Positions 18,907 to 27,836 of a DNA stretch of 64,000 nt are shown here, piece by piece (positions within the stretch are counted from its first letter, which is position 1; the number at the start of each line of letters is the position of its first letter). The translations under genes were made by a program, and so were the position numbers. This stretch comes from Streptomyces lomondensis (lineage in GTDB: Bacteria > Actinomycetota > Actinomycetes > Streptomycetales > Streptomycetaceae): the NCBI RefSeq assembly GCF_014651035.1, contig NZ_BMWC01000008.1, positions 352,931 to 416,930 of the forward strand. Reading direction: 5' to 3'. Under the pieces are notes generated by a model. The model ran no database searches and was not told where the DNA came from. It saw nothing but the letters and a program-made list of their open reading frames with translations.

Positions 18907-19398
18907 TCAGTCCTCCCGCTCCTTCTCCGCCAGGTGGATCACGCACACCGCCACGGCGATCAGCAGCGCCGGATCCGCGTCCTCGCGGACGACGTCCACA
19001 CCGTAGGTGTCCCGTACGGTCAGCCACCGCCGGGAGATCACCGCCAGCAGCTCCCCGTCGTACTCGACGGCGAACTCCCGGTCGAGGACCTTGCCGCTGA
19101 CGTCCAGTTCGTTGCCGTCGGCCAGGGACACCCGGTAGTGGTTGCGCAGCAGGGACAGCCGTTTCCGGCGGACCGTCGCCAGCGGCTCCCCGCCCCGCTG
19201 GAGCACCATCGTGTCGCGCAGGGCGAGCATCTTCTGGTGGATCTCGACGAGGACGTGACCCTGGGGGTCCTTCAGTTCCCAGGTGTCCCGCAGCCGCAGG
19301 GCCTTGCCGTCGACGAGGAACACCTTGGTGCCGTGCTCGTCCTCGATCCAGTAGTCGTCACCGAAGCCGAGGAGCCGGTCGTACACGAGGAATCTCAT
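18907..19398 (-). CDS. LURP-one-related (LOR) family protein
   Basis: This 163-aa protein starts MRFLVYDRLLGFGDDYWIED and contains paired beta repeats: VFLVDGKALRLRDTWELKD, then EIHQKMLALRDTMVLQR and AVISRRWLTVRDTYGVDV. This is the Tubby/LOR barrel. It is cytoplasmic and may bind lipid or nucleotide; no enzyme function is known for it. ATG at 19398 overlaps the upstream regulator stop (ATGA), so the two genes are translationally coupled. Confidence 0.85.
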   Translation of the reverse strand: MRFLVYDRLLGFGDDYWIEDEHGTKVFLVDGKALRLRDTWELKDPQGHVLVEIHQKMLALRDTMVLQRGGEPLATVRRKRLSLLRNHYRVSLADGNELDVSGKVLDREFAVEYDGELLAVISRRWLTVRDTYGVDVVREDADPALLIAVAVCVIHLAEKERED

Positions 19399-20411
19399 GA
19401 GACCAGGGCTTCCCCGCCGCGGGTTCCGAAACGCCGCCGATAGGCCGACGGGCTGAGCCCGGTCGCCCGCCGCAGCCGCGCCCGCAGGTTGGCGGCCGTA
19501 CCGAGCCCGCTGCGGGCCGCCACCACGTCCAGCCGCTCCTCGCCCCGCTCGATGAGTCGGCAGGCCAGCGCCACCCGCTCCCCGGTGAGCCACGCCAGCG
19601 GTGTCGTCCCGAGCTGGGCGCGGAAGCGCCGGTGGAGCGTGGCGGGGCTGACACGCGCGCGTGCGGCCATGTCCGCCACCGTCAGCGGCTCGCCCAGCCG
19701 CTCCTGCGCCCAGGCCAGCAGGGGCGCCAGGGACTCGTCCCGCACCTGAGGCACCGGCCGCTCCACGAACTGCCGCTGCCCGCCGTCGCGGTGGGAGGCG
19801 AACACCAGGCGTCGGGAGACGTGGTTGGCGATCTCGGCGCCGTGGTCGCGGCGCCAGATGTGCAGCCCGAGATCGAGCGCGGCCGCGCTGCCCGCGGCGG
19901 TGAGGATGTCGCCCTCGTCCATGTACAGCACGTCCGGCTCCAGCAGCACCTTCGGGTGCAGCCGGCGGAAGGAATCCGCCCAGCGCCAGTGGGTCGCGGC
20001 CCGCCGCCCGTCCAGCAGCCCGGCCTCGGCCAGGGCGAAGGTGCCCGTGCAGAAGCTCATGACCCGGGCGCCACGCGCGTGTGCCCGCCGGATGGCGTCG
20101 AGCACGTCGGGGCCGCGCGGTACGACGTTGTCCGGCCGGCCCGGCACGACCAGCGTGTCCGCCTCCGCCACGGCGTCCAGGCCACGGACGCCGGTGAGCG
20201 TGAAGAAGCCGTGGTTCATCCGGATCTCCGGCGCGGGCGCGCACAGCGTCACCTCGTACAACGGCCCCGGCAGCCCCAGCTCCGGCCGCGGCAGCCCGAA
20301 CAGCTCGGTGGCCACCCCCACTTCGAAGGGGTTGGTGCCCTCGTCCACGATCACGGCGACCCGGTGCGGACGGTGCGGACGGTGCGGACGGTGCGAGGAT
20401 CCTTGCGACAT
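19395..20411 (-). CDS. GlxA-type AraC family regulator with DJ-1/PfpI domain
   Basis: This 338-aa regulator has an amidase-like DJ-1/PfpI domain at residues 17-190 (nucleophile region MSFCTGTFALAEAGLLDGR) and an AraC HTH at about 235-330 (LTVADMAARARVSPATLHRRFRA, then GLGTAANLRARLRRATG). The N-terminus has three His-Arg-Pro repeats from a 9-bp DNA repeat (20363-20395). It is coupled to the LOR gene and divergent from a cupin gene, both possible targets. Confidence 0.88.
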   Translation of the reverse strand: MSQGSSHRPHRPHRPHRVAVIVDEGTNPFEVGVATELFGLPRPELGLPGPLYEVTLCAPAPEIRMNHGFFTLTGVRGLDAVAEADTLVVPGRPDNVVPRGPDVLDAIRRAHARGARVMSFCTGTFALAEAGLLDGRRAATHWRWADSFRRLHPKVLLEPDVLYMDEGDILTAAGSAAALDLGLHIWRRDHGAEIANHVSRRLVFASHRDGGQRQFVERPVPQVRDESLAPLLAWAQERLGEPLTVADMAARARVSPATLHRRFRAQLGTTPLAWLTGERVALACRLIERGEERLDVVAARSGLGTAANLRARLRRATGLSPSAYRRRFGTRGGEALVS

Positions 20412-20463
20412 GTGCGATTCCTAGCACTCGCACGACCCGTACGGCACCCCGCAGGATCACCTC

Positions 20464-20856
20464 ATGACCAAGGAACCCGTCTCCCTCGCCCACGCCCTGG
20501 CCTCCTTCTCCGAGCAGTGGAGCCCCCGCATCGTCACCGCCGTCAACGACTACGACGTCCGGATCGCGAAGGTCGAGGGCGAGCACCTCTGGCACGTCCA
20601 TGACGACACCGACGAGTTCTTCCTCGTCCTCGACGGCGAACTGCACATCGGCCTGCGCGAGCCGGCCGGAGAGCGCACGGTCGTGCTCCCCAAGGGCAGC
20701 GTCTTCACCGTCCCGCGCGGCACCGAGCACAAGCCGTACGCCCCCGTCCCGACCGCGATCCTCGTAATCGAGCCCACCGGCACCCTCACGGTCGGCGACC
20801 GCCACGACGAGATCCCGGACCATGTCGAAGCCACGACGGGGCACGCCCTGCGGTGA
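20464..20856 (+). CDS. cupin domain protein
   Basis: This 130-aa single cupin has motif 1 EHLWHVHDDTDEFFLVLDGE (metal-type His, His, Glu) and motif 2 GSVFTVPRGTEHKPYAP with the final His. No assignable reaction; such proteins act as small isomerases, dioxygenases or sugar-binding proteins. It is divergent from the GlxA-type regulator with a 52-bp gap. Confidence 0.85.
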   Translation: MTKEPVSLAHALASFSEQWSPRIVTAVNDYDVRIAKVEGEHLWHVHDDTDEFFLVLDGELHIGLREPAGERTVVLPKGSVFTVPRGTEHKPYAPVPTAILVIEPTGTLTVGDRHDEIPDHVEATTGHALR

Positions 20857-20885
20857 CTGTCAGTGCCGGATGACACCCTGGACGC

Positions 20886-21038
20886 ATGAACCACTCCGCA
20901 CCCCGACGCGTCCGCGTCCGCGCCCCCGAGCTGACCGGCAGGGGCGGCTGGCTGAACACGGGCGAGGGCGAGTTAGCTCGATCGTGTGATGGCCCGCTCG
21001 CGAGCTTGCGGCGCACTGGGCCGACCGGGTTAACGTGA
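20886..21038 (+). pseudogene. N-terminal remnant of a thioredoxin-NHL protein
   Basis: The frame starts with MNHSAPRRVRVRAPELTG and continues GRGGWLNTGEGEL, the usual start of Streptomyces thioredoxin-NHL (NHLRC2-like) proteins. Similarity stops at about 20970, and a TGA follows at 21036. The expected thioredoxin-fold part with its CxxC motif is missing. The NHL part continues from 21290. Confidence 0.7.
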
Positions 21039-21289
21039 TCGTGCGATCTGGGACGCCGGGCACGGCGCCAGCGCGCGGAGCCCCCGCTCCACCAGAGCGA
21101 TGGTCCGGGGCCTCTCCGTCGCCTCTGGCCGCGTCCATCAGGCCAGGTCGCGCAGGGAACTGGCCTCCCGGGATCGGACCACGCACAGGATGCGTGTCGC
21201 CGCCCTGGGGTCGAGTACGCCGGGGACCAGTGCGCCCAAGACCGTTCGGGGCGTGCGGCTGAACAGGCTTACTCCTGCTCAGTCTTCAG
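20971..21289. other. unrelated segment replacing the thioredoxin domain
   Basis: About 320 bases lie between the two recognisable parts of the thioredoxin-NHL gene. None of the six frames gives a thioredoxin motif or a domain I recognise. A rough direct repeat (gttagctcgatcgtgtgat at 20972 and gttaacgtgatcgtgcgat at 21029) is visible. No IS ends or target duplications were found. Confidence 0.6.
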
Positions 21290-21328
21290 GAACGGTACGT
21301 CGTCGCCCAGCACGCCGGTGAGGGGCAT

Positions 21329-22726
21329 GTGCACGCCATCGAGCGGCTCGTGGCGGAGCTGGAGGCCGAGCACGCGGCGAAGGGCACGCTGCGGCGCGGT
21401 GACGGGCCGTACGTGGCGCCCGAGCCGGAGCCGACGGTGCTGCGCTTCCCGGGGAAGGCCCTGCTGCTGCCGGGTGGGACCTTCCTGGTGAGCGACACCA
21501 CCCGGCACCAGCTGGCGGAGCTCGCCGCGGACGGGGAGAGCGTCGTCCGGCGGATCGGCTCGGGTGCGCGCGGATTCGCCGACGGCTCCGCCGGAACGGC
21601 CCGCTTCAACGAGCCGCAGGGGCTCGCCCTCCTCGACGACGGCTCGGTGGTCGTCGCCGACACCGTCAACCACGCGCTGCGGCGTCTGGACCTCGCCACC
21701 GGCGAGGTCACCACCCTCGCCGGCACGGGCCGCCAGTGGTGGCAGGGCTCACCCACCTCGGGCCCGGCCCGCGAGGTCGACCTCTCCTCCCCCTGGGACG
21801 TGGCCTGGTGGCGGGGCAGGGTGTGGATCGCCATGGCCGGCGTCCACCAGCTGTGGGCGTACGACCCGGCCGAGGGGACGGTCGCGGTCACGGCCGGCAC
21901 GACCAACGAGGGGCTGGTGGACGGGCCCGGCGCCGAGTCCTGGTTCGCGCAGCCCTCCGGCCTCGCGGCGACGCCCGACCGGCTCTGGCTCGCGGACTCC
22001 GAGACGTCCGCCCTGCGCTGGGTGGAGCCGGACGGCTCCGTCCACACCGCCGTCGGCACCGGCCTGTTCGACTTCGGCCACCGGGACGGCGCCGCCGAAC
22101 AGGCCCTGCTCCAGCACCCGCTGGGCGTCACGGCCCTGCCGGACGGCTCGGTCGCGGTCAGCGACACCTACAACCACGCCCTGCGCCGCTACGACCCGGC
22201 GACCGGCGAGGTGACGACCCTGGCCACGGACCTGCGCGAGCCCAGCGACGCGGTGCTCGCCGGCGACGACATCGTGGTCGTGGAGTCGGCCCGGCACCGG
22301 CTGACCCGGCTGCGGCTGCCGGAGGAGGCGGTGAAGGTGCCCGAGGTTGCCCACCGCACGCGGCGCGAGGCCACCGAAGTCGCCCCCGGGCGGCTCCGGT
22401 TGGACGTCGTCTTCCAGGCCCCCGCGGGCCAGAAGCTCGACACCCGGTACGGCCCCTCCACCCGCCTGCTCGTCTCCGCCACCCCGCCGGAGCTGCTGCG
22501 CAGCGGCGAGGGCGCGGGAACCGAGCTGTCCCGCGCCCTCGAACTCGACCCCTCCGTGCCGGAGGGTGTGCTGCACGTCTCCGCGATGGCCGCCTCCTGC
22601 GACGACGATCCGTCGAACGAGTATCCGGCGTGTCACGTCCACCAGCAGGACTGGGGCGTCCCCGTCCGCCTCACGGAGACCGGGACGGACCGGCTTCCCC
22701 TGGTGCTGGCCGGGATGGACGCCTGA
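21329..22726 (+). CDS. NHL-repeat beta-propeller protein (C-terminal part of broken thioredoxin-NHL gene)
   Basis: This is a 465-aa frame from a GTG. In-frame homologous sequence begins earlier, at ERYVVAQHAGEGH (from 21290), proving loss of the front. Repeats such as FNEPQGLALLDDGSVVVADTVNHALRRLD and LQHPLGVTALPDGSVAVSDTYNHAL form the NHL propeller. The last 130 residues (from about 340) are the family's C-terminal beta domain. Whether this shortened protein is made is unknown. Codon use is normal for the window, so the loss is probably recent. Confidence 0.7.
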   Translation: MHAIERLVAELEAEHAAKGTLRRGDGPYVAPEPEPTVLRFPGKALLLPGGTFLVSDTTRHQLAELAADGESVVRRIGSGARGFADGSAGTARFNEPQGLALLDDGSVVVADTVNHALRRLDLATGEVTTLAGTGRQWWQGSPTSGPAREVDLSSPWDVAWWRGRVWIAMAGVHQLWAYDPAEGTVAVTAGTTNEGLVDGPGAESWFAQPSGLAATPDRLWLADSETSALRWVEPDGSVHTAVGTGLFDFGHRDGAAEQALLQHPLGVTALPDGSVAVSDTYNHALRRYDPATGEVTTLATDLREPSDAVLAGDDIVVVESARHRLTRLRLPEEAVKVPEVAHRTRREATEVAPGRLRLDVVFQAPAGQKLDTRYGPSTRLLVSATPPELLRSGEGAGTELSRALELDPSVPEGVLHVSAMAASCDDDPSNEYPACHVHQQDWGVPVRLTETGTDRLPLVLAGMDA

Positions 22727-22738
22727 TCGTCCGGGGCG

Positions 22739-22993
22739 TCACACCCCGTATCCGTCGCTGTAGCCGTCCCGGCGGTGGTGGACCGCCGGGTCCTCGACGA
22801 CGCCGGGCGTCGTCGGTGGCACCACCACACGACGGCGCCGGGCGATGCTGCTGAAGGTCGTGACGCCGATCAGTCCGACGATCATCAAGATGACGCCGAC
22901 CAGATCGAGGTTGACCCCCTGCATGTCCCAGTCGGTCGCGAACGTGAGGATGGCTCCCACGGCGATGAGAATGATGCATCCGCCGAGGCCCAT
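22739..22993 (-). CDS. small two-helix membrane protein, DUF6458 type
   Basis: This 84-aa protein has two membrane helices (IILIAVGAILTFATDW and VGVILMIVGLIGVTTF) separated by a short loop with MQGVNLDL. A basic RRRR turn and a polar tail end in DGYSDGYGV. This matches the DUF6458 pattern; its function is unknown. ATG at 22993 follows GGGAGG. The open frame upstream has no family sequence. Confidence 0.75.
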   Translation of the reverse strand: MGLGGCIILIAVGAILTFATDWDMQGVNLDLVGVILMIVGLIGVTTFSSIARRRRVVVPPTTPGVVEDPAVHHRRDGYSDGYGV

Positions 22994-23079
22994 GAGTGTC
23001 GCCTCCCTGTACGGTCCGGTCGTTCCGGTCCGCACACCGGGTACCCCGGCGGGGAACACCCATGCGGCGGTGGCCTGTT

Positions 23080-24378
23080 CTACGCCTCCAGGAACGCGGC
23101 CAGCGCGTTGGCCAGCAGGAACGGGTCGTCGGCGCCGCACAGTTCGCGCGCGCTGTGCATCGACAGGATGGCCACGCCGATGTCGACGGTCCTGATGCCG
23201 TGCCGGGCGGCCGTGATCGGGCCGATCGTGGTGCCGCAGGGCATGGAGTTGTTCGAGACGAAGGACTGGAAGGGCACGTCGGCCGCCTCGCAGGCCGCCG
23301 TGAACTCCGCGCGGCCCGAACCGTCCGTGGCGTAGCGGTTGTTGACGTTGACCTTGAGGATGGGGCCGCCGTTGACGCGCGGGTGGTGCGTCGGGTCGTG
23401 CCGCTCCGCGTAGTTGGGGTGGACGGCGTGGCCCGTGTCGGAGGACAGGCAGACCGTGCCGGCGAAGGCGCGGGCCCGGTCCTCGTAGGAGCCGCCGCGC
23501 GCGTACACCGAGCGCTCCAGCACATTGCCGAGCAGCGGCCCGTCCGCGCCCGTGTCCGACTGGGAGCCGTTCTCCTCGTGGTCGAAGGCGGCCAGGACCG
23601 GGATGGACGTCGGCTTGGCCGCCCCGGAGGCCACGGCCGCGAGGGCCGCCGTGCCGGCGTGCACGGACAGCAGGTTGTCCATGCGGGGGCCGGCCAGCAG
23701 CTCACGGTCGCGGCCCAGGTAGGCGGGCGGTTCCACGGAGTGCGTCATCAGGTCCCAGCCGGTGACCTCGCCCGCCGGGATGCCGGCCGTCTCCTCCAGG
23801 AACGCGATCAGGTCGCCGTCGCGTACGTCGTGGCCCAGGCCCCAGACCGGCTGCATGTGCCGCTGCTTGTCGAGCTTGAGGCCGTCGGCCGTCACCGAGC
23901 GGTCCAGGTGGATCGCGAGCTGCGGGACGCGCAGCAGCGGGCGGTCGACGTTGACCAGGCGCGTCGAGCCGTCGCGCAGGGTCAGCCGGCCCGCGAGGCC
24001 CAGGTCGCGGTCCAGCCAGGAGTTGAGCAGGGGTCCGCCGTAGATCTCGACGGCCACCTGGCGCCAGCCGTGCGCCCCGCTGTCGGGGAGCGGCTTGACG
24101 CGCAGGTTGGGGGAGTCGGTGTGGGCGCCGATGATCCGGAACGGCGTGTGCGGCGCGGCCCCCTCCGGCACGTACCAGGCGACGATCGCGCCGCCGCGCA
24201 GCACGTACTTGCCGCCACGGGTCCCGTCCCAGGCGTCCGTCTCCGCGACCTGCTTGAAGCCGGCCTTCTCCAGCCGCTCGGCGGCGTTCGCCACGGCGTG
24301 GTACGGCGACGGGCTGGCCGCCAGGAAGGTCATGAGGTCGTCGGTGTGGCCGCGGTCGAAGCGGGCTGGTTCGCTCAT
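23080..24378 (-). CDS. M18 family aminopeptidase
   Basis: This 432-aa metallo-aminopeptidase has the zinc ligands in GAHTDSPNLRVKP (His, Asp), FDHEENGSQSDTGA (Glu-Glu), SSDTGHAVHPNY and the C-terminal SMHSARELCGA. This is the full set for aspartyl-aminopeptidase-type M18 enzymes, which remove N-terminal acidic or neutral residues in the cytoplasm. Length is normal. Confidence 0.93.
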   Translation of the reverse strand: MSEPARFDRGHTDDLMTFLAASPSPYHAVANAAERLEKAGFKQVAETDAWDGTRGGKYVLRGGAIVAWYVPEGAAPHTPFRIIGAHTDSPNLRVKPLPDSGAHGWRQVAVEIYGGPLLNSWLDRDLGLAGRLTLRDGSTRLVNVDRPLLRVPQLAIHLDRSVTADGLKLDKQRHMQPVWGLGHDVRDGDLIAFLEETAGIPAGEVTGWDLMTHSVEPPAYLGRDRELLAGPRMDNLLSVHAGTAALAAVASGAAKPTSIPVLAAFDHEENGSQSDTGADGPLLGNVLERSVYARGGSYEDRARAFAGTVCLSSDTGHAVHPNYAERHDPTHHPRVNGGPILKVNVNNRYATDGSGRAEFTAACEAADVPFQSFVSNNSMPCGTTIGPITAARHGIRTVDIGVAILSMHSARELCGADDPFLLANALAAFLEA

Positions 24379-24399
24379 GGGTTCACCTTAACGACGGAC

Positions 24400-24433
24400 G
24401 AGGGCCTGTTCCCGTTGAAGGGAACAGGCCCTC
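24400..24433 (-). terminator. terminator after acyl-CoA dehydrogenase gene
   Basis: gagggcctgttccc and its perfect 14-bp complement surround GTTGAA. It lies just past the minus-strand acyl-CoA dehydrogenase stop and before the aminopeptidase start. Confidence 0.85.
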
Positions 24434-24451
24434 GAACAGAGGACGTGAGGA

Positions 24452-26278
24452 TCAGAACGCGGCCTCGTCCAGCTCCATCAGGTCCAGCTCGACGCCCTCG
24501 GCGACCTTGCGGGCCAGCGTGACGCCGGGCAGGACGTTGGCGGCGAAGAACTTCGCCGCGGCGATCTTGCCGGTGTAGAAGGCCTTGTCCTTGGCGGAGG
24601 CGGTCTCCAGCTTCTCGGCGGCGATCGCGGCGCCCTTGAGCAGCAGGTAGCCGACGACGACGTCACCGGAGGCCATCAGCAGGCGGGTGGTGTTGAGCCC
24701 GACCTTGTAGATGTTCTTGACGTCCTGCTCGGTGGCCGCGAGGTCGGTGAGCATCAGGCCGACGATGGCCTCCAGCTCGACGGCGGCCTTGGCGAGGTGC
24801 TCGCGGGCCCCGGCCAGCTCCTCGCCGCCGGTGCCGAGGGCGAGGAACTTCTTGATGTCCTCGGCGAGGGAGTTCAGCGCGGCGCCCTGGTTGCGGACGA
24901 TCTTCCGGAAGAAGAAGTCCTGGCCCTGGATGGCCGTGGTGCCCTCGTAGAGGGTGTCGATCTTGGAGTCCCGGATGTACTGCTCGATCGGGTACTCCTG
25001 GAGGAAGCCGGAGCCGCCGAAGGTCTGGAGCGACTGGGCGAGCTGCTCGTAGCCCTTCTCGGAGCCGTAGCCCTTGACGATGGGCAGGAGCAGGTCGTTC
25101 AGCGCGTGCTCGGTGGCGGCGTCCTCGCCGGCGGCCTCCTTGATCTGGATCGCGTCCTGGATCGAGGCGGTGTACATCACCAGGGCGCGCATGCCCTCCG
25201 CGTACGCCTTCTGCGTCATCAGCGAGCGGCGCACGTCCGGGTGGTGCGTGATGGTGACCTTGGGCGCGGTCTTGTCCATGAAGTTGGCCAGATCCGGGCC
25301 CTGGACGCGCTCCTTGGCGTACTCCAGCGCGTTCAGGTAGCCCGTGGACAGCGTGGAGATCGCCTTCGTGCCGACCATCATGCGGGCGAACTCGATGATG
25401 CGGAACATCTGGCGGATGCCGTCGTGCTTGTCGCCGATCAGCCAGCCCTTGGCGGGGTGCTGGTCGCCGAAGGTCATCTCGCAGGTGTTGGAGGCCTTCA
25501 GGCCCATCTTGTGCTCGACGTTCGTGGCGTAGACGCCGTTGCGCTCGCCCAGCTCGCCGGTCTCGAAGTCGAAGAGGTACTTCGGGACGAGGAAGAGGGA
25601 CAGGCCCTTGGTGCCGGGGCCGGCGCCCTCGGGGCGGGCCAGCACGTAGTGGAGGATGTTCTCCGACATGTCGTGCTCACCGGAGGTGATGAAGCGCTTC
25701 ACGCCCTCGATGTGCCAGGAGCCGTCCTCCTGCTGCACGGCCTTGGCGCGGCCGGCGCCCACGTCGGAGCCCGCGTCGGGCTCGGTGAGCACCATCGTGG
25801 AGCCCCACTGCTTCTCCGTGGCGATCTTGGCTATGTGCTTCTGGACCTCGTTGCCCTCTTCGAAGAGGATGCCGGCGAAGGCCGGGCCCGAGGAGTACAT
25901 CCACACGGCCGGGTTGGCGCCCAGGATCAGCTCGGCGTACGCCCAGATCAGGGAGCGGGGCGAGGTCGTACCGCCGATCTCCTCGGGCAGGCCGAGGCGC
26001 CAGTACTCGGAGTCCATGAAGGCCTGGTAGCTCTTCTTGAAGGACGCCGGGACCGGCGCGGTGTTGGTCTCCGGGTCGAAGACCGGCGGGTTGCGGTCGG
26101 CGTCGGCGAAGGACTCCGCCAGCTCGTTCTCCGAGAGGCGCGTCAGCTCCTCCAGGATGCTCTTCGCGGTCTCGACGTCCATCTCCTCGAACGGGCCGGT
26201 GCCGTACACCTTGTCGCGCCCGAGTACTTCGAAGAGATTGAACTCGATGTCGCGGAGATTCGACTTGTAGTGCCCCAT
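24452..26278 (-). CDS. long-form acyl-CoA dehydrogenase (FadE5-like)
   Basis: This 608-aa flavoenzyme performs the first step of fatty acid beta-oxidation. It is longer than the usual 380-400 aa because of an N-terminal helical region and a C-terminal extension (residues 460-608), as in mycobacterial FadE5. Visible features are the FAD/substrate segment MVLTEPDAGSDVGAG, the middle beta domain, TFGGSGFLQEYPIEQYIRD, and the probable catalytic Glu in LYEGTTAIQGQDF. A short inverted repeat gcgagg-cactggat-cctcgc lies 32-51 bp upstream (26310-26329). Confidence 0.92.
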   Translation of the reverse strand: MGHYKSNLRDIEFNLFEVLGRDKVYGTGPFEEMDVETAKSILEELTRLSENELAESFADADRNPPVFDPETNTAPVPASFKKSYQAFMDSEYWRLGLPEEIGGTTSPRSLIWAYAELILGANPAVWMYSSGPAFAGILFEEGNEVQKHIAKIATEKQWGSTMVLTEPDAGSDVGAGRAKAVQQEDGSWHIEGVKRFITSGEHDMSENILHYVLARPEGAGPGTKGLSLFLVPKYLFDFETGELGERNGVYATNVEHKMGLKASNTCEMTFGDQHPAKGWLIGDKHDGIRQMFRIIEFARMMVGTKAISTLSTGYLNALEYAKERVQGPDLANFMDKTAPKVTITHHPDVRRSLMTQKAYAEGMRALVMYTASIQDAIQIKEAAGEDAATEHALNDLLLPIVKGYGSEKGYEQLAQSLQTFGGSGFLQEYPIEQYIRDSKIDTLYEGTTAIQGQDFFFRKIVRNQGAALNSLAEDIKKFLALGTGGEELAGAREHLAKAAVELEAIVGLMLTDLAATEQDVKNIYKVGLNTTRLLMASGDVVVGYLLLKGAAIAAEKLETASAKDKAFYTGKIAAAKFFAANVLPGVTLARKVAEGVELDLMELDEAAF

Positions 26279-26413
26279 GGCGACGGCTCCCGGCTCCGTA
26301 GAGAGATCGGCGAGGCACTGGATCCTCGCGCTAGTTCACGTACCAACAAGTAGCTCCGATGATGCTACCCGCCGGTAATAAGAAGCAACCCCGATCTCGT
26401 CATCTGTGACAGG

Positions 26414-27235
26414 TCACACCGGAACGGTCAGTGTCGCGGTGTAGCCCTGCCCGACGCTGCCCCGCACCGTCGCCATCTGCTGTGCGTGGCTGTCGCTGAA
26501 GATATTGTCCGTCTCCAGGGAGAGGCTGCTCAGGTTCCGCACGCTCGCGTCGTAGCCGTCCGTGGCGTACACCGTGTCGCAGACGTCCTTCGGGAACGCG
26601 AGCTGCGAGGTGTTCGTGATGGACGTGGCCGCCGTGGCGTCGGCCAGGCTGCCGTAGACCTCGAAGTGGATGTGCGGCCAGCGTCCCTGGTAGCAGCCGG
26701 GGAAGATGCTCGTGAAGGTGACCTGCCCCTTGTCGTCCGTCTCCTGGACGCCCCGCAGGTAGTTCTCGTCGGTGACGCCCTCGGAGTACAGGGAGTAGTT
26801 GCCCTCCCGGTCGCAGTGCCAGAGGTAGACGGCGGCCCCCTTCTTGGGGGTGCCGCAGCCGGAGGCCGCGTCCACCACCGTCAACGTGATCGTCAGGGGC
26901 ACGCCCTCGGCGGTGCCGCCCGCGGAGTCGCCGAAGCTCTTCGTGATGTCGCCGCGCACGACACCGCTCTCCTTCAGGACGTTCACGCCGTTGGAGCCGT
27001 CGCCGGGGAAGGGGCCGGCCGTCTCCTCGGGGATCTCCGCGCAGGCGGCGGACGACGAGGAGGAGGACGAGGCCGACGCGGACGACGGGGTCTGCTCCTG
27101 CGAAGTGCAGCCCACCAGCGGTATCAGGCTCGCGCCGGCCATCAGCCGGATCATCCGGCGGCGGGCGAGGACGGGAAGGTCGTAGGAGAGGCCTCGGTCG
27201 TGCTCGTGCGGGCCGTCGTCGTGGCGTTCGGTCAT
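26414..27235 (-). CDS. exported intradiol-dioxygenase-like lipoprotein
   Basis: This 273-aa protein has an arginine-rich start (ARRRMIRLMAGASLIPLVGC) whose Cys42 fits a lipobox, so it is probably a lipoprotein. A Ser/Ala-rich linker follows. The enzyme domain has the four Fe(III) ligand positions: Tyr in WHCDREGNYSLY, and Tyr, His and His in GCYQGRWPHIHFEV. Intradiol dioxygenases cleave catechol rings. Secreted Streptomyces forms act on plant-derived aromatics. A second family member is at 36.4 kb. Confidence 0.83.
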   Translation of the reverse strand: MTERHDDGPHEHDRGLSYDLPVLARRRMIRLMAGASLIPLVGCTSQEQTPSSASASSSSSSSAACAEIPEETAGPFPGDGSNGVNVLKESGVVRGDITKSFGDSAGGTAEGVPLTITLTVVDAASGCGTPKKGAAVYLWHCDREGNYSLYSEGVTDENYLRGVQETDDKGQVTFTSIFPGCYQGRWPHIHFEVYGSLADATAATSITNTSQLAFPKDVCDTVYATDGYDASVRNLSSLSLETDNIFSDSHAQQMATVRGSVGQGYTATLTVPV

Positions 27236-27366
27236 GTTCCGACGCTATGAGCCGTGGCTGTGCCGATCCATAGCCGCGGCTGTCAAGTGGCTGTCGAGTC
27301 ACTGTCGGTTCCCCGTCACCGCCGTACGGCACCGTCCGCCCGGCCGCTCTCGGTACGCTTGCGCCC

Positions 27367-27834
27367 ATGTACGGCTACGACCAGACAGCGGGCGCGCAGC
27401 AGCAGTACGCCCCTCCGCAGCAGCCGATGTCCGGCGGGTACGGGCAGCAGCCGCCGCTGTACCCCGAGCCGTCCCCGCCCTCGCTCGCGGACGCGGTCCG
27501 GGCCTTCACCACGGGGCAGATGGCCGCCGAGGACTTCCAGCAGGTCTTCGCGACGTCGAAGGTCTACTGCCCGCGCGGCGACAACCCCGGCTTCCTCGCC
27601 CTGCACAACACCCAGCAGCCGGTGATCCCGATGTTCACCACGCTCAAGGAGCTGCGCCGGTACGCGGGCAAGGAGTCCAAGTACTTCGTGATCACCGGCG
27701 CCGAGGTGCTGGACCTGCTGCCCACCGGCTACGGCTTCGTCCTCGACATGGAGGGCGAGCACCGGATGGTGTTCGACGCGAAGGCCGTGGAGCAGATGGT
27801 CGAGTTCGCGATGCGCCGCATGTATGGCGGCTGA
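27367..27834 (+). CDS. SseB family protein
   Basis: This 155-aa protein has a Gln/Tyr/Pro/Gly-rich first 35 residues, then an SseB N-terminal-type domain (residues 38-150) with AEDFQQVFATSKVYCPRG, IPMFTTLKELRRYAGKES and ILDLLPTGYGF-like strands. Its function is unknown. The gene is divergent from the dioxygenase-like gene. Confidence 0.78.
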   Translation: MYGYDQTAGAQQQYAPPQQPMSGGYGQQPPLYPEPSPPSLADAVRAFTTGQMAAEDFQQVFATSKVYCPRGDNPGFLALHNTQQPVIPMFTTLKELRRYAGKESKYFVITGAEVLDLLPTGYGFVLDMEGEHRMVFDAKAVEQMVEFAMRRMYGG

Positions 27835-27836
27835 CC

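Noticed and set aside
20971..21289. Inverted copy of the missing thioredoxin domain
   Set aside because: The reverse strand was read in all frames; no thioredoxin WCxxC or FWTFCC-type motif appears, so it is not a simple inversion.
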